Assembly: GCA_900444965.1 (NCBI GenBank)
Contig: UFRQ01000003.1
Location: 682,001 to 746,000 of the forward strand
DNA from: [Actinobacillus] rossii
Lineage (GTDB): Bacteria; Pseudomonadota; Gammaproteobacteria; Enterobacterales; Pasteurellaceae
Direction: 5' to 3'
Length of the DNA: 64,000 nt
The number at the start of each line of letters is the position of its first letter. The first letter of the stretch is position 1. The translations under genes were made by a program, and so were the position numbers. Shown in pieces: positions 1-9,015 of the stretch. The notes under the pieces are model-generated. The model saw nothing but the letters and a program-made list of their open reading frames with translations, did no database searches and had not been told where the DNA came from.

Positions 1-2
1 CT

Positions 3-1607
3 ATGGAGCATATCAAACAACTTATCGAGCAAGGTCACACATCCTTAGGGATTGAATTAGGCTCTACACGAATTAAGGCCGTATTGATTAATACGAGTGG
101 AAATATTCTTGCTAGTGGTGTTTTCGATTGGGAAAATCGTTATGAAAATGGCATTTGGACATATAGCCAAGATGAAATTTGGCAGGGTATTCAAACTGCG
201 TATAAAAATCTCGCCAACCAAGTTAAAGAAACTTACCAAGTTAGTTTAAAACAATTATCGGCAATTGGTATTAGTGCAATGATGCATGGCTATTTACCTT
301 TTGATCAACACGGTCATTTATTAACGCCATTTCGTACTTGGCGTAATAATATCACGCAAGAATCTTCTCAAAAATTGACCGCACTTTTTAATTACAACAT
401 TCCTCAACGTTGGAGTATTTCACACCTTTATCAGGCGATATTGAATAAAGAAGAACATGTGGAAAAGATTGATTTTTTTACTACATTAGCAGGTTATATT
501 CATTGGCAATTAACAGGGAAAAAAGTATTAGGTGTGGGCGATGCATCAGGGATGTTCCCTATTGATCCGCAAACAGGTTCTTATTATCAAACCATGCTTA
601 ATCAATTTTCAGAGTTAGTTAGCCCATACGCTTACCCATGGACCATTGATAAAATCTTACCAGAGGTCTTGGTTGCAGGACAATCAGCGGGAGAACTCAC
701 TGAGCAAGGCGCCAAATTATTAGATCCATCGGGTCAATTACAGCCGGGTATTCCATTCTGTCCACCGGAAGGTGATGCTGGAACAGGTATGGTAGCAACA
801 AATAGCATTCGAGTTAACACGGGGAATATCTCTGCAGGGACATCTGCTTTTGCCATGATTGTTTTAGAAAAACCACTTTCTAAAGTGTATGAACAATTAG
901 ATATGGTGACAACACCAACAGGCAAGTTAGTGGCTATGGCTCATGCTAATAATTGCACATCAGATATTAATGCTTGGGTCAACCTTTTCGGTGAGAGCTT
1001 AAAAGCCTTTGGTGTTGATGTAAGACCCGATAAATTGTATGAAACGCTATTTCTTAAAGCCTTGGATGGTGACGCTAATTGTGGTCAGTTGCTAGCTTAT
1101 GGTTTTTACTCTGGAGAACATGGAGTCGGACTCTCTGAAGGCTGTCCTATTTTCATGCATCCTGCCAATTCTCATTTTACATTGGCAAACTTTATGCGAA
1201 CCCATTTATATAGCGCATTTGGTGCAATGAAATTAGGTGTGGATATTCTTATTCAACAAGAAAACGTTCAATTAAAGCAGATATTGGGACATGGCGGAAT
1301 TTTTAAAACACCAAATGTGGCATCAAAAATCTTAGCATCAGCATTGAATGTACCAGTGGCTGTTATGAAAACTGCAAATGAAGGTGGAGCTTGGGGAATT
1401 GCATTATTAGCAAATTATATGGCTGCATATCAAATGGGACAAACGTTAGAGGAATATTTAGATAACACAATTTTTGCGCAAGCAGAAATGACGTTATCTC
1501 AGCCGGACGCAGAAATCGCAAAAGGATATGAAGAATTTATTCAGTATTATCAGAAAGGTATCCCTGTTGTGCAATCGGCTGTTGATACCTTACGTCATTC
1601 TATTTAA
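3..1607 (+). CDS. FGGY-family carbohydrate kinase, probable L-ribulokinase
   Basis: It probably phosphorylates L-ribulose with ATP in the cytoplasm, between AraA and AraD. The N-terminal FGGY/actin-like fold opens with GIELGSTRIKAVLI (about residues 16-29). A GDAGTGM...NTGN...AGTSAF stretch lies near 255-280, and a GHGG-type nucleotide-binding segment lies near 428. At 534 aa it is shorter than the roughly 565-aa enterobacterial AraB and looks more like the alternative arabinose-cluster kinases of Bacteroides and Firmicutes (family recall, not a search). It ends 19 bp before araA, so the two are probably co-transcribed. The start lies only 2 bp inside the window, so the ribosome-binding site and promoter are not visible and a longer N-terminus cannot be excluded. 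A USS core lies at 378-386. Xylulokinase-like annotation is possible, but the araA/araD context favours ribulokinase. Confidence 0.8.
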   Translation: MEHIKQLIEQGHTSLGIELGSTRIKAVLINTSGNILASGVFDWENRYENGIWTYSQDEIWQGIQTAYKNLANQVKETYQVSLKQLSAIGISAMMHGYLPFDQHGHLLTPFRTWRNNITQESSQKLTALFNYNIPQRWSISHLYQAILNKEEHVEKIDFFTTLAGYIHWQLTGKKVLGVGDASGMFPIDPQTGSYYQTMLNQFSELVSPYAYPWTIDKILPEVLVAGQSAGELTEQGAKLLDPSGQLQPGIPFCPPEGDAGTGMVATNSIRVNTGNISAGTSAFAMIVLEKPLSKVYEQLDMVTTPTGKLVAMAHANNCTSDINAWVNLFGESLKAFGVDVRPDKLYETLFLKALDGDANCGQLLAYGFYSGEHGVGLSEGCPIFMHPANSHFTLANFMRTHLYSAFGAMKLGVDILIQQENVQLKQILGHGGIFKTPNVASKILASALNVPVAVMKTANEGGAWGIALLANYMAAYQMGQTLEEYLDNTIFAQAEMTLSQPDAEIAKGYEEFIQYYQKGIPVVQSAVDTLRHSI

Positions 1608-1626
1608 AACGAAGTAGGAGAATCTT

Positions 1627-3114
1627 ATGGAATTTCTTAAAAAACTTGAAGTTTGGTTTGTTGTGGGTAGCCAAGATTTATATGGTGATGAAGCTCTCAA
1701 ACAAGTCAATGTGAATGCGGAACAAATTACTCAATATTTAAATAAACAAAATCCATTTATTCAAATTAAACTTAAACCTTTAGCCACAACGCCAGAAGAT
1801 ATTTTGGCTATTTGTCAGGCGGCAAACTATGAAGAAAATTGCGTAGGGATTATTGCGTGGATGCATACATTTTCACCAGCTAAAATGTGGATTGGTGGGC
1901 TTACACGTTTGAATAAACCATTACTCCAATTTCATACACAGTTAAATAAAAATATTCCATGGAATGAAATTGATATGGATTATATGAATTTACATCAAAC
2001 GGCACATGGTGATCGTGAATTTGGTTTTATGGTTTCTCGTTTGCGTAAACCAAGAACCATTGTTGTTGGGCATTGGCAAAGCGAAACCGTCAAACAAAAA
2101 ATAGATCGTTGGATGCGAGTTTTAGCTGCGATTTATGATCAACAACATCTTAAAGTGGCGCGTTTTGGCGATAATATGCGTGAAGTGGCTGTGACAGAAG
2201 GAGATAAAGTTGAAGCGCAAATTAAATTTGGTTATAGCGTCAATGGTTATGGCGTATACCAATTAGCTAATAGCATTAATGCGGTTAAAGATGAAGATGT
2301 GGATAATTTAGTTAAAGAATATGAAACAAGTTATCACTTAGTCGATAGTCTTAAACTTGGCGGAGAAAAACGTCAATCATTAATTGACTCAGCTCGTATA
2401 GAGTTAGGTTTAAAAGCGTTTTTAGATAAAGGTGGGTTTAAAGCGTTTACGGATACCTTCCAAGACTTAAATGGTATTAAACAATTACCTGGTTTAGCTG
2501 TGCAACGGTTAATGGCGCAAGGATATGGATTTGGCGCTGAAGGTGACTGGAAAACTGCCGCATTAGTTCGCGCTATTAAAGTCATGAGTTATGGATTGCC
2601 AAATGGTTGCTCATTTATGGAAGATTATACTTATGACTTACAAGAAAATAATGAAGTCGTGCTTGCTGCACATATGCTTGAAGTTTGCCCATCGATTGCA
2701 AAAGAGAAACCTGTTTTAGATATCAAGCCATTAGGTATTGGTGGCAAAGATGATCCTACACGCCTTATCTTTACAGCCAAATCAGGCAAGGCGACAGCCT
2801 CTACCATTATCGATTTAGGAAATCGTTTCCGTATGATTACTGCAGAATTACAAGCAGTAGATAAACCACAAGATATGCCAAATTTACCAGTAGGGCATGT
2901 ATTTTGGAAGTTAGAACCCGATTTTGATACAGGTACTCAAGCTTGGATCTTGTCAGGTGGCGCGCACCATAATGTCTTTAGTTTAGATATTGATGCGGAT
3001 ATGTTAAGAACATTTGCGGAATATTTTGGTATCGAATTTATCAATATTAATGCGAAAACTGAATTGGCAACATTAAAAAATGAATTACGTTGGAATGATG
3101 TAGCCTATCGTTAA
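1627..3114 (+). CDS. araA: L-arabinose isomerase
   Basis: This cytoplasmic Mn-dependent enzyme converts L-arabinose to L-ribulose. Its 495 aa compare with 500 in E. coli. The N-terminus has the typical [11 protein letters not shown] motif. The metal and catalytic residues of the family are visible: a Glu in GAEGDWK (about 306), a Glu in FMEDYTYD (about 333), a His in AAHMLEVCP (about 350) and a His in GGAHHNVF (about 448). An AGGAG ribosome-binding site precedes the ATG. It sits between the FGGY kinase and araD, in the order kinase-isomerase-epimerase. No araC or arabinose transporter gene is in the window; these may lie upstream. Identification is firm. Confidence 0.96.
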   Translation: MEFLKKLEVWFVVGSQDLYGDEALKQVNVNAEQITQYLNKQNPFIQIKLKPLATTPEDILAICQAANYEENCVGIIAWMHTFSPAKMWIGGLTRLNKPLLQFHTQLNKNIPWNEIDMDYMNLHQTAHGDREFGFMVSRLRKPRTIVVGHWQSETVKQKIDRWMRVLAAIYDQQHLKVARFGDNMREVAVTEGDKVEAQIKFGYSVNGYGVYQLANSINAVKDEDVDNLVKEYETSYHLVDSLKLGGEKRQSLIDSARIELGLKAFLDKGGFKAFTDTFQDLNGIKQLPGLAVQRLMAQGYGFGAEGDWKTAALVRAIKVMSYGLPNGCSFMEDYTYDLQENNEVVLAAHMLEVCPSIAKEKPVLDIKPLGIGGKDDPTRLIFTAKSGKATASTIIDLGNRFRMITAELQAVDKPQDMPNLPVGHVFWKLEPDFDTGTQAWILSGGAHHNVFSLDIDADMLRTFAEYFGIEFININAKTELATLKNELRWNDVAYR

Positions 3115-3169
3115 TTTTCCTAAAAGTGTGGTGAAATTTCGCCGCATCTTATTTTTCAGGAGGTCAAAA

Positions 3170-3862
3170 ATGTTAAAAGAACTCAGAGAAAAAGTCCTTC
3201 AAGCCAATCTTAAATTGCCTAAATATAACCTGGTGACATTTACTTGGGGAAACGTGAGTGAAATCGACCGCACTTTAGGCTTGATCGCGATTAAACCCTC
3301 TGGTGTAGATTATGAAACGATGACAGCAGATGATATTGTGATCGTGGATTTACACGGGAATATTGTATGGGGAAATAAGAAACCTTCTTCAGATACGGCT
3401 ACTCATCTTGAACTTTATCGCCAATTTGATGATATTGGCGGAATTGTGCATACGCATTCACGTCATGCGACAATTTGGGCGCAAGCTGGCCAAGATTTAA
3501 TTGCGGCAGGTACAACTCATGCGGATTATTTTTATGGTGCAATCCCTTGTACACGTTTGTTAACAGATGATGAAATTCGCAATTCATATGAACTTGAAAC
3601 AGGTAAGGTGATTGTCGAAACTTTTAGAACACGACATATTCAGCCACTTCAGGTGCCAGCCGTATTAGTACAGTCCCATGGGCCATTTGTTTGGGGAACA
3701 GATGCCGATAATGCTGTCCATAATTCTGTTGTATTAGAAGAAATTGCCTATATGAACTTGTTTAGCCAGCAAGTTAATCCAACACTTTCTTCCATGCAAC
3801 AAGTACTTTTGGATAAACATTACTTGCGGAAACATGGTACTAATGCTTATTATGGTCAGTAA
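3170..3862 (+). CDS. araD: L-ribulose-5-phosphate 4-epimerase
   Basis: It converts L-ribulose 5-phosphate to D-xylulose 5-phosphate, feeding the pentose phosphate pathway (transketolase is the next gene). The class II aldolase-like fold has its Zn ligands visible: Asp75 in KPSSDTATH, His94 and His96 in VHTHSRH, and a later His in QSHGPFVWG. The frame stays open back to 3128, but ATG 3170 is preferred. It has a strong AGGAGG ribosome-binding site, begins MLKELREKV as in the family, and gives 230 aa against 231 for E. coli AraD. A USS core lies within the gene near 3269. This is the last gene of the arabinose cluster. Confidence 0.95.
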   Translation: MLKELREKVLQANLKLPKYNLVTFTWGNVSEIDRTLGLIAIKPSGVDYETMTADDIVIVDLHGNIVWGNKKPSSDTATHLELYRQFDDIGGIVHTHSRHATIWAQAGQDLIAAGTTHADYFYGAIPCTRLLTDDEIRNSYELETGKVIVETFRTRHIQPLQVPAVLVQSHGPFVWGTDADNAVHNSVVLEEIAYMNLFSQQVNPTLSSMQQVLLDKHYLRKHGTNAYYGQ

Positions 3863-3888
3863 TTTTGTATGCAACAGACAGTATATTT

Positions 3889-3904
3889 CGTGAGTAAGAT
3901 CACA
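3889..3904. promoter_or_regulatory. Candidate CRP site upstream of transketolase
   Basis: The sequence CGTGA-N6-TCACA differs by one base from the CRP consensus TGTGA-N6-TCACA. A TATACT hexamer at 3931-3936 could be the -10 element, which would put the site near -41 to -46 (class II position). Function is inferred. Confidence 0.55.
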
Positions 3905-4014
3905 AAATTTAATTTGCGCTAAAACCGAATTATACTAATCACATCTTTTTTATAAAAAATCAGGTACAATGTTTCAGTTGCATGAATCAAGTTATCGGAA
4001 CGTAGGAGTATTAA

Positions 4015-6021
4015 ATGACAGATCAAAAACAACTTGCAAATGCTATTCGTTTTTTAAGTATGGATGCAGTGCAAAAAGCAAAATCAGGGCATCCGGGGGC
4101 GCCGATGGGAATGGCAGATATTGCTGAAGTATTGTGGCGTGGCTTTATGAAACATAACCCGACCAATCCGAAATGGGCGGATCGTGACCGTTTCGTGCTT
4201 TCTAATGGCCACGGTTCTATGTTGATTTATAGCTTGCTCCATTTAACGGGTTATGATCTTTCTATTGAAGATTTAAAAAATTTCCGTCAGCTTCATTCTA
4301 AAACCCCAGGTCACCCTGAATATGGTTATGCGCCGGGTGTTGAAACGACAACAGGTCCATTAGGTCAAGGGATTACCAACGCAGTGGGTATGGCGATTGC
4401 AGAAAAAACCTTAGCGGCACAATTTAACCGTGATGGTCATGATATTGTAAATCACCACACGTATGTATTCTTAGGTGATGGCTGTTTAATGGAAGGGGTT
4501 TCCCACGAAGCTTGTTCATTGGCGGGTACGCTAGGCTTGGGTAAATTAATTGCGTTCTATGATGACAATAATATTTCTATTGATGGTCATGTCGATGGTT
4601 GGTTTACGGATAACACGAAACAACGTTTTGAAGCCTATGGCTGGCAAGTTATCGATGCGGTAGACGGTCACAATGCAGCGCAAATTGCGGAAGCTGTGAA
4701 AAAAGCCCAAGCAGAAACAGATAAACCGACCTTAATTATTTGTAAAACCATTATTGGCTACGGTTCGCCAAATAAAGCGAATTCGCATGACAGCCACGGT
4801 GCGCCATTAGGCGATGAAGAAATTGCGTTAACGCGTAAAGCATTAAACTGGGATTATGCACCGTTTGAAATTCCTGCGGATATTTATGCCGCTTGGGATG
4901 CAAAAGCGGCGGGTGCAAAAGCAGAAACCGCATGGAATGAAAAATTTGCTGCCTATGAGAAAGCTTATCCTGAATTAGCGGCAGAGTTTAAACGCCGTGT
5001 CGCAGGTGAATTACCTGCAAACTGGGCGCAAGAAAGCCAAGCCTTTATTGAAAAATTACAAGCCAACCCAGCATCAATTGCAAGCCGTAAAGCCTCACAA
5101 AATGCGATTGAAGCCTATGCCCATATCTTGCCTGAATTCTTAGGTGGCTCAGCAGACTTAGCTGGCTCAAACTTAACGCTTTGGTCAGGCTCACGCCCAA
5201 TTCGCGCGAAAGAAAATCAAGACGGCAACTACATCAACTATGGTGTACGTGAATTTGGTATGTCGGCGATTATGAACGGTATCGCGTTACATGGCGGTTT
5301 CATTCCTTACGGTGCAACTTTCTTAATGTTCTATGAGTATGCACACAACGCAGTGCGTATGGCGGCATTAATGAAACAACGTTCATTATTTGTTTATACC
5401 CATGACTCAATTGGTTTAGGCGAAGACGGTCCAACTCACCAACCGGTAGAACAAACCGCGGCGTTGCGTTTAATTCCTAATTTGGAAACATGGCGTCCAG
5501 CAGACCAAGTGGAATCAGCGATTGCATGGCAACAAGCGGTTGAACGCAAAGATGGTCCATCTGCATTAATTTTCACACGTCAAAACTTGCCGCAATTAGA
5601 CCGCACTTCTGCGCAATTAGACAACGTAAAACGCGGTGGTTACATTGTGCGTGAATGCTGTGAAAAAGGAAATTGCCCTGATTTAATCTTTATCGCAACG
5701 GGTTCGGAAGTTGAGTTAGCCATTAAAGCGGCTGATGTATTGGATGCAGAAGGCGTGAAAGTACGCGTGGTATCAATGCCAAGTACGAACCGTTTTGATA
5801 AACAAGATGCGGCATATCGCGAAAGCGTATTGCCAAGCAATGTGACAAACCGCGTGGCGATTGAAGCGCAAATTTCAGATTTCTGGTATAAATACGTAGG
5901 TCTTAATGGTCGCGTTGTTGGAATGAACAGTTTTGGTGAATCTGCTCCAGCAGATCAGTTATTTAAATTGTTCGGCTTTACCGTAGAAAACGTTGTGGCT
6001 AAAGCGAAAGAAATTCTGTAA
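4015..6021 (+). CDS. tktA: Transketolase
   Basis: This thiamine-diphosphate enzyme of the non-oxidative pentose phosphate pathway transfers two-carbon units between sugar phosphates in the cytoplasm. Its 668 aa compare with about 663 in E. coli. The N-terminal TPP domain has [10 protein letters not shown] (catalytic His near 26) and [13 protein letters not shown] followed by the YDDNNIS metal-binding element. The central pyrimidine-binding domain has the [14 protein letters not shown] motif. The C-terminal domain contains [17 protein letters not shown] precedes the ATG. Following araD, it suits processing of xylulose 5-phosphate from arabinose, but it has its own upstream region with a CRP-like box. 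It may be the only transketolase of the organism, so tktA rather than tktB is a naming convention. Confidence 0.96.
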   Translation: MTDQKQLANAIRFLSMDAVQKAKSGHPGAPMGMADIAEVLWRGFMKHNPTNPKWADRDRFVLSNGHGSMLIYSLLHLTGYDLSIEDLKNFRQLHSKTPGHPEYGYAPGVETTTGPLGQGITNAVGMAIAEKTLAAQFNRDGHDIVNHHTYVFLGDGCLMEGVSHEACSLAGTLGLGKLIAFYDDNNISIDGHVDGWFTDNTKQRFEAYGWQVIDAVDGHNAAQIAEAVKKAQAETDKPTLIICKTIIGYGSPNKANSHDSHGAPLGDEEIALTRKALNWDYAPFEIPADIYAAWDAKAAGAKAETAWNEKFAAYEKAYPELAAEFKRRVAGELPANWAQESQAFIEKLQANPASIASRKASQNAIEAYAHILPEFLGGSADLAGSNLTLWSGSRPIRAKENQDGNYINYGVREFGMSAIMNGIALHGGFIPYGATFLMFYEYAHNAVRMAALMKQRSLFVYTHDSIGLGEDGPTHQPVEQTAALRLIPNLETWRPADQVESAIAWQQAVERKDGPSALIFTRQNLPQLDRTSAQLDNVKRGGYIVRECCEKGNCPDLIFIATGSEVELAIKAADVLDAEGVKVRVVSMPSTNRFDKQDAAYRESVLPSNVTNRVAIEAQISDFWYKYVGLNGRVVGMNSFGESAPADQLFKLFGFTVENVVAKAKEIL

Positions 6022-6041
6022 TTGCATATTGTATTTCATTG

Positions 6042-6062
6042 GGACAGGTTTTATACCTGTCC
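6042..6062. repeat. Dispersed hairpin repeat, copy 1
   Basis: A perfect 8-bp stem GGACAGGT/ACCTGTCC encloses a TTTAT loop. Nearly the same unit recurs at 48550-48570 and 61319-61339. It lies in the 68-bp gap between tkt and the phosphatase gene and may also act as a weak terminator or RNA-stability element. Confidence 0.75.
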
Positions 6063-6089
6063 TTTGTTTATTGGGAGTTACGTCATAAA

Positions 6090-6560
6090 ATGAAAAAAAT
6101 TAAAATCTTATTTGTTTGTTTAGGGAATATTTGTCGTTCACCCATGGCGGAGTATTTAATGCGCGACAAAATTGCAAAAGTTGGATTGAGTGAGCTGATT
6201 GAAACAGATAGCGCAGGGACGTTAGGGGAAAATGATGGCGAAGGAATGCATTGCGGTACAGCGGATGTCTTAGATCGTTTGAAGATTTATAGCAATGATT
6301 TTGTTAGCCGAAAAGTGCGGTCAGAAGATGTGGATATTTTTGATTATATCGTGACAATGGATCATCAGAATTTACGCGATATTGAGCAACTGTTCGGTAA
6401 ACACGAAAAGATTTTCGGGATTGCGAGCCTTTGTCCTGATTTAGCTTATGATCATATTCCCGACCCCTGGTATACACACAGATTTGATGAAACTCATCAA
6501 TTGTTGGATGAGTGTTGTGATGCATTGTTAGAAAAGGTGCGGAGAGAACATAAAATCTGA
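6090..6560 (+). CDS. Low-molecular-weight protein-tyrosine-phosphatase
   Basis: This is a cytoplasmic cysteine phosphatase of the LMW-PTP/arsenate-reductase-like fold. The P-loop VCLGNICRSP (CX5R, Cys10) lies at the N-terminus and the general-acid PDPWY motif near residue 128. The frame is open from 6039, but the ATG at 6090 starts the conserved MKKIKILFVCLGN directly, giving 156 aa, the usual family size. No exopolysaccharide or Wzc-type tyrosine kinase gene is adjacent, so its substrate cannot be inferred from context. It stands alone between tkt and dusA, which converges on it. Confidence 0.9.
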   Translation: MKKIKILFVCLGNICRSPMAEYLMRDKIAKVGLSELIETDSAGTLGENDGEGMHCGTADVLDRLKIYSNDFVSRKVRSEDVDIFDYIVTMDHQNLRDIEQLFGKHEKIFGIASLCPDLAYDHIPDPWYTHRFDETHQLLDECCDALLEKVRREHKI

Positions 6561-6570
6561 GTCAATGATT

Positions 6571-6595
6571 TAGGGAAGAAACGATGTCTTCCCTA
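6571..6595. terminator. Hairpin between converging phosphatase gene and dusA
   Basis: TAGGGAAGA and TCTTCCCTA form a perfect 9-bp stem with a 7-nt loop. There is no clear T-run, so it is a weak or bidirectional terminator candidate. Confidence 0.5.
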
Positions 6596-6606
6596 TCATC
6601 CATTCG

Positions 6607-7590
6607 TTATTTTTCCACGAAGTTTAATGCTGTTTCGACTATTTCAATTCCTGCACCTGATTTATGGGCATTTTCACTTAAATAACGCCGCCATTGACGT
6701 GCGCCTTTGCAATTTTGGAATGCGCCAAGCATATGGCGTGTGATATGGTTGAGATAAACCCCTTGGCTCAATTGGTTTTCAATATAAGGCAACATTTTTT
6801 CTACCGCTTGGCGTGCAGTAATAATGGGCGCATTTTCATCAAATAAAGCATTATCTATAAATCCTAATAAAGACGGGTTTTGATAGGTTTCACGTCCTAC
6901 CATCACGCCGTCGACGTATTGTAAATGGGTTTTCATTTCTTCAATGGTTTTAATGCCACCGTTAATGCTAATCAATAGGTCAGGAAAATCTCGTTTCAGT
7001 TGATACACTCGTTCATAATCAAGGGGCGGAATTTCGCGGTTTTCTTTTGGACTTAAGCCTGAAAGCCACGCTTTTCTCGCGTGAACAATGAGTTCATGAC
7101 AACCTGTATTTTTGACTTTTTCTACAAAATCGCACAGAAATTCGTAACTATCTAATTCATCAATGCCGATACGCGTTTTAACAGTGACAGGAATGTTCAC
7201 CGCACTTTGCATGGCAGTGACGCAATCTGCCACTAAATCGGCTTTTGCCATTAGGCACGCACCAAACATCCCATTTTGTACGCGGTCTGATGGGCAGCCT
7301 ACGTTTAAATTAATTTCTACATAACCACGTTCTTCGGCGAGTTTAGCGCAATGACGCAGTTGTTCAGGATCGCTTCCACCAAGTTGAATCGCAACGGGAC
7401 TTTCCGCTATGTCAAAAGCTAAATGATCATATTTTGCATGAATAATTGCCTGACTTGTTACCATTTCAGTATAGAGCAAGGCATGTTGCGAAAATTGGCG
7501 ATGGAAATAACGACAATGGCGCGTTGTCCAGTCGAGCATTGGCGCGACAGAAAAGCGACCACGATAAAAGTGCGGTTGATTTGGGTTCAT
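6607..7590 (-). CDS. dusA: tRNA-dihydrouridine synthase A
   Basis: This FMN-dependent reductase converts uridine to dihydrouridine at D-loop positions 20/20a of tRNA. At 327 aa it fits the family. The TIM barrel begins with [17 protein letters not shown]. The catalytic cysteine is in [19 protein letters not shown] (about residue 98). [13 protein letters not shown] and the [13 protein letters not shown] phosphate-binding motif follow, and the C-terminal helical domain has [17 protein letters not shown], characteristic of DusA rather than DusB or DusC. It is a single gene on the minus strand, with a USS core just inside its 5' end near 7568. Confidence 0.95.
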   Translation of the reverse strand: MNPNQPHFYRGRFSVAPMLDWTTRHCRYFHRQFSQHALLYTEMVTSQAIIHAKYDHLAFDIAESPVAIQLGGSDPEQLRHCAKLAEERGYVEINLNVGCPSDRVQNGMFGACLMAKADLVADCVTAMQSAVNIPVTVKTRIGIDELDSYEFLCDFVEKVKNTGCHELIVHARKAWLSGLSPKENREIPPLDYERVYQLKRDFPDLLISINGGIKTIEEMKTHLQYVDGVMVGRETYQNPSLLGFIDNALFDENAPIITARQAVEKMLPYIENQLSQGVYLNHITRHMLGAFQNCKGARQWRRYLSENAHKSGAGIEIVETALNFVEK

Positions 7591-7644
7591 TTTTTTATCT
7601 ATTCGAATTAGAAATTTTAGGGATTATACCTAAATTATTTTACC

Positions 7645-7658
7645 TTGAGAATTTCCAA
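7645..7658. promoter_or_regulatory. Weak FNR-like site upstream of ansB
   Basis: TTGAG-N4-TCCAA matches the FNR consensus TTGAT-N4-ATCAA at 8 of 10 positions. ansB is anaerobically regulated in E. coli, but this site is weak. Confidence 0.3.
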
Positions 7659-7716
7659 TAAAAGTGCGATATTTTGAATGTTTCTTTTAACCTTCATTTC
7701 TTTAGGAGACAAGTCT

Positions 7717-8760
7717 ATGAAAAAACTTTTAGTGACAAGTTTATTAGGGTTAGTATTGGGAACGGCAAATGCGGCAGATTTGCCTAATATTACTATGTTG
7801 GCTACTGGCGGAACAATTGCAGGAAGTGGTGAAACTGCGGTCAGTTCTGCTTATAAAGCGGGTCAGTTAAATGTCGATGCCTTAATTAATGCGGTGCCAG
7901 AGATTAAAAATCTTGCAAATGTAAAAGGCGAGCAAATCGTGAAAATTGGTTCGCAAGATATGTCCGATGATGTGTGGTTGAAGTTGGCAAAAGCCATTAA
8001 CAAACAATGTGCCGATACAGATGGCTTTGTGGTTACACATGGTACAGACACAATGGAAGAAACCGCTTATTTCTTAGATTTAACGACAAAATGCGAAAAA
8101 CCTGTGGTGTTAGTGGGGGCAATGCGTCCAGCAACAGAGAAAAGTGCTGACGGTCCATTAAATTTATATAATTCTGTTGTTGTGGCAACTAATAAAAAAA
8201 CGGGTAAACGTGGTGTTGTCGTTGCGATGAATGATGAAGTGCTTGGGGCGCGTGATGTGACTAAAACCAGTACAACTGCCGTGCAAACTTTTGAAGCACC
8301 AAATTTTGGTCCACTTGGTTTTATTCATAACAGCAAAGTGACTTATGTGCGTTCACCTGAGAGCAAACATACCGTCAATTCGCCATTTAGCGTGGATCAG
8401 TTAGAAAGTTTACCAAAAGTTGGTATTGTTTATGCTTATGCGAATATGCCAACAGAACCGTTGAAAGCCTTGTTAGATGCAGGTTATCAAGGCATTGTGG
8501 TTGCTGGCGTGGGTAATGGTAATATGAATGCTGCCAATCTTGAGCTCCTTGAAAAAGCCGCTAAAGATGGTGTTGCCGTGGTGCGTTCATCTCGTGTACC
8601 AACAGGTTATACGACTCGTGACGCAGAAGTAGATGACAGCAAATATGGCTTTGTCGCAGCCGGAACGCTAAATCCACAAAAAGCGCGTGTATTGTTGCAA
8701 TTAGCGTTGACGCAAACGAAAGACGTTAAAGTGATTCAACAATATTTTGATGAGCTCTAA
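7717..8760 (+). CDS. ansB: Periplasmic L-asparaginase type II
   Basis: It hydrolyses L-asparagine to aspartate and ammonia in the periplasm. ATG 7717 follows TAGGAGA and gives a classic signal peptide (MKKLLVTSLLGLVLG, cleavage after TANA); the in-frame ATG at 7678 would place residues before it and is disfavoured. Catalytic elements are present: ATGGTIAG (first Thr), VTHGTDTMEETAY (second Thr and Asp) and MRPATEKSADGPLNL (Lys). The 347-aa length matches E. coli AnsB (348). The aspartate it releases could feed AspA, also in this window. An FNR-like sequence with two mismatches lies at 7645-7658. Confidence 0.95.
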   Translation: MKKLLVTSLLGLVLGTANAADLPNITMLATGGTIAGSGETAVSSAYKAGQLNVDALINAVPEIKNLANVKGEQIVKIGSQDMSDDVWLKLAKAINKQCADTDGFVVTHGTDTMEETAYFLDLTTKCEKPVVLVGAMRPATEKSADGPLNLYNSVVVATNKKTGKRGVVVAMNDEVLGARDVTKTSTTAVQTFEAPNFGPLGFIHNSKVTYVRSPESKHTVNSPFSVDQLESLPKVGIVYAYANMPTEPLKALLDAGYQGIVVAGVGNGNMNAANLELLEKAAKDGVAVVRSSRVPTGYTTRDAEVDDSKYGFVAAGTLNPQKARVLLQLALTQTKDVKVIQQYFDEL

Positions 8761-8778
8761 TTTTTAATCATTGATGTG

Positions 8779-8820
8779 AAGTGCGGTGAAAAAATAATGT
8801 ATTTTTCACCGCACTTTTTT
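8779..8820 (+). terminator. Terminator built from an inverted USS pair after ansB
   Basis: AAGTGCGGTGAAAAA (8779-8793) pairs perfectly over 15 bp with 8802-8816 and is followed by a T-run. The stem contains two uptake-signal cores in opposite orientation. Confidence 0.88.
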
Positions 8821-8835
8821 GTGAGCTAGATCACA
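8820..8835. promoter_or_regulatory. CRP site 1 upstream of mtlA
   Basis: A perfect TGTGA-N6-TCACA, the first of three in 100 bp before mtlA. Confidence 0.75.
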
Positions 8836-8859
8836 AAATCTCTATCATTCACTAAAAAT

Positions 8860-8875
8860 TGTGATCTATATCACA
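8860..8875. promoter_or_regulatory. CRP site 2 upstream of mtlA
   Basis: A perfect TGTGA-N6-TCACA centred 40 bp after site 1, close to four helical turns, so the same DNA face is plausible. Confidence 0.8.
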
Positions 8876-8903
8876 TTTTTAAAAAATTCAGTCAAAAATA
8901 TTT

Positions 8904-8919
8904 TGTGATCACGATCACA
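8904..8919. promoter_or_regulatory. CRP site 3 upstream of mtlA
   Basis: A perfect TGTGA-N6-TCACA centred at 8911.5. A TATGCT hexamer at 8955-8960 is a possible -10, which would place this site near -55 to -61. Confidence 0.8.
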
Positions 8920-9015
8920 TATCCTATTAAAAACATTTCGGCTTTTATTTTCCTTATGCTATTTTTCAACATATAAAATAAACAACCCAATTTTCTTATT
9001 TATTGGAGAAATCAA

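Noticed and set aside
3..1607. Xylulokinase assignment
   Set aside because: No xylose isomerase is adjacent; araA and araD follow directly, so ribulokinase is the better call.
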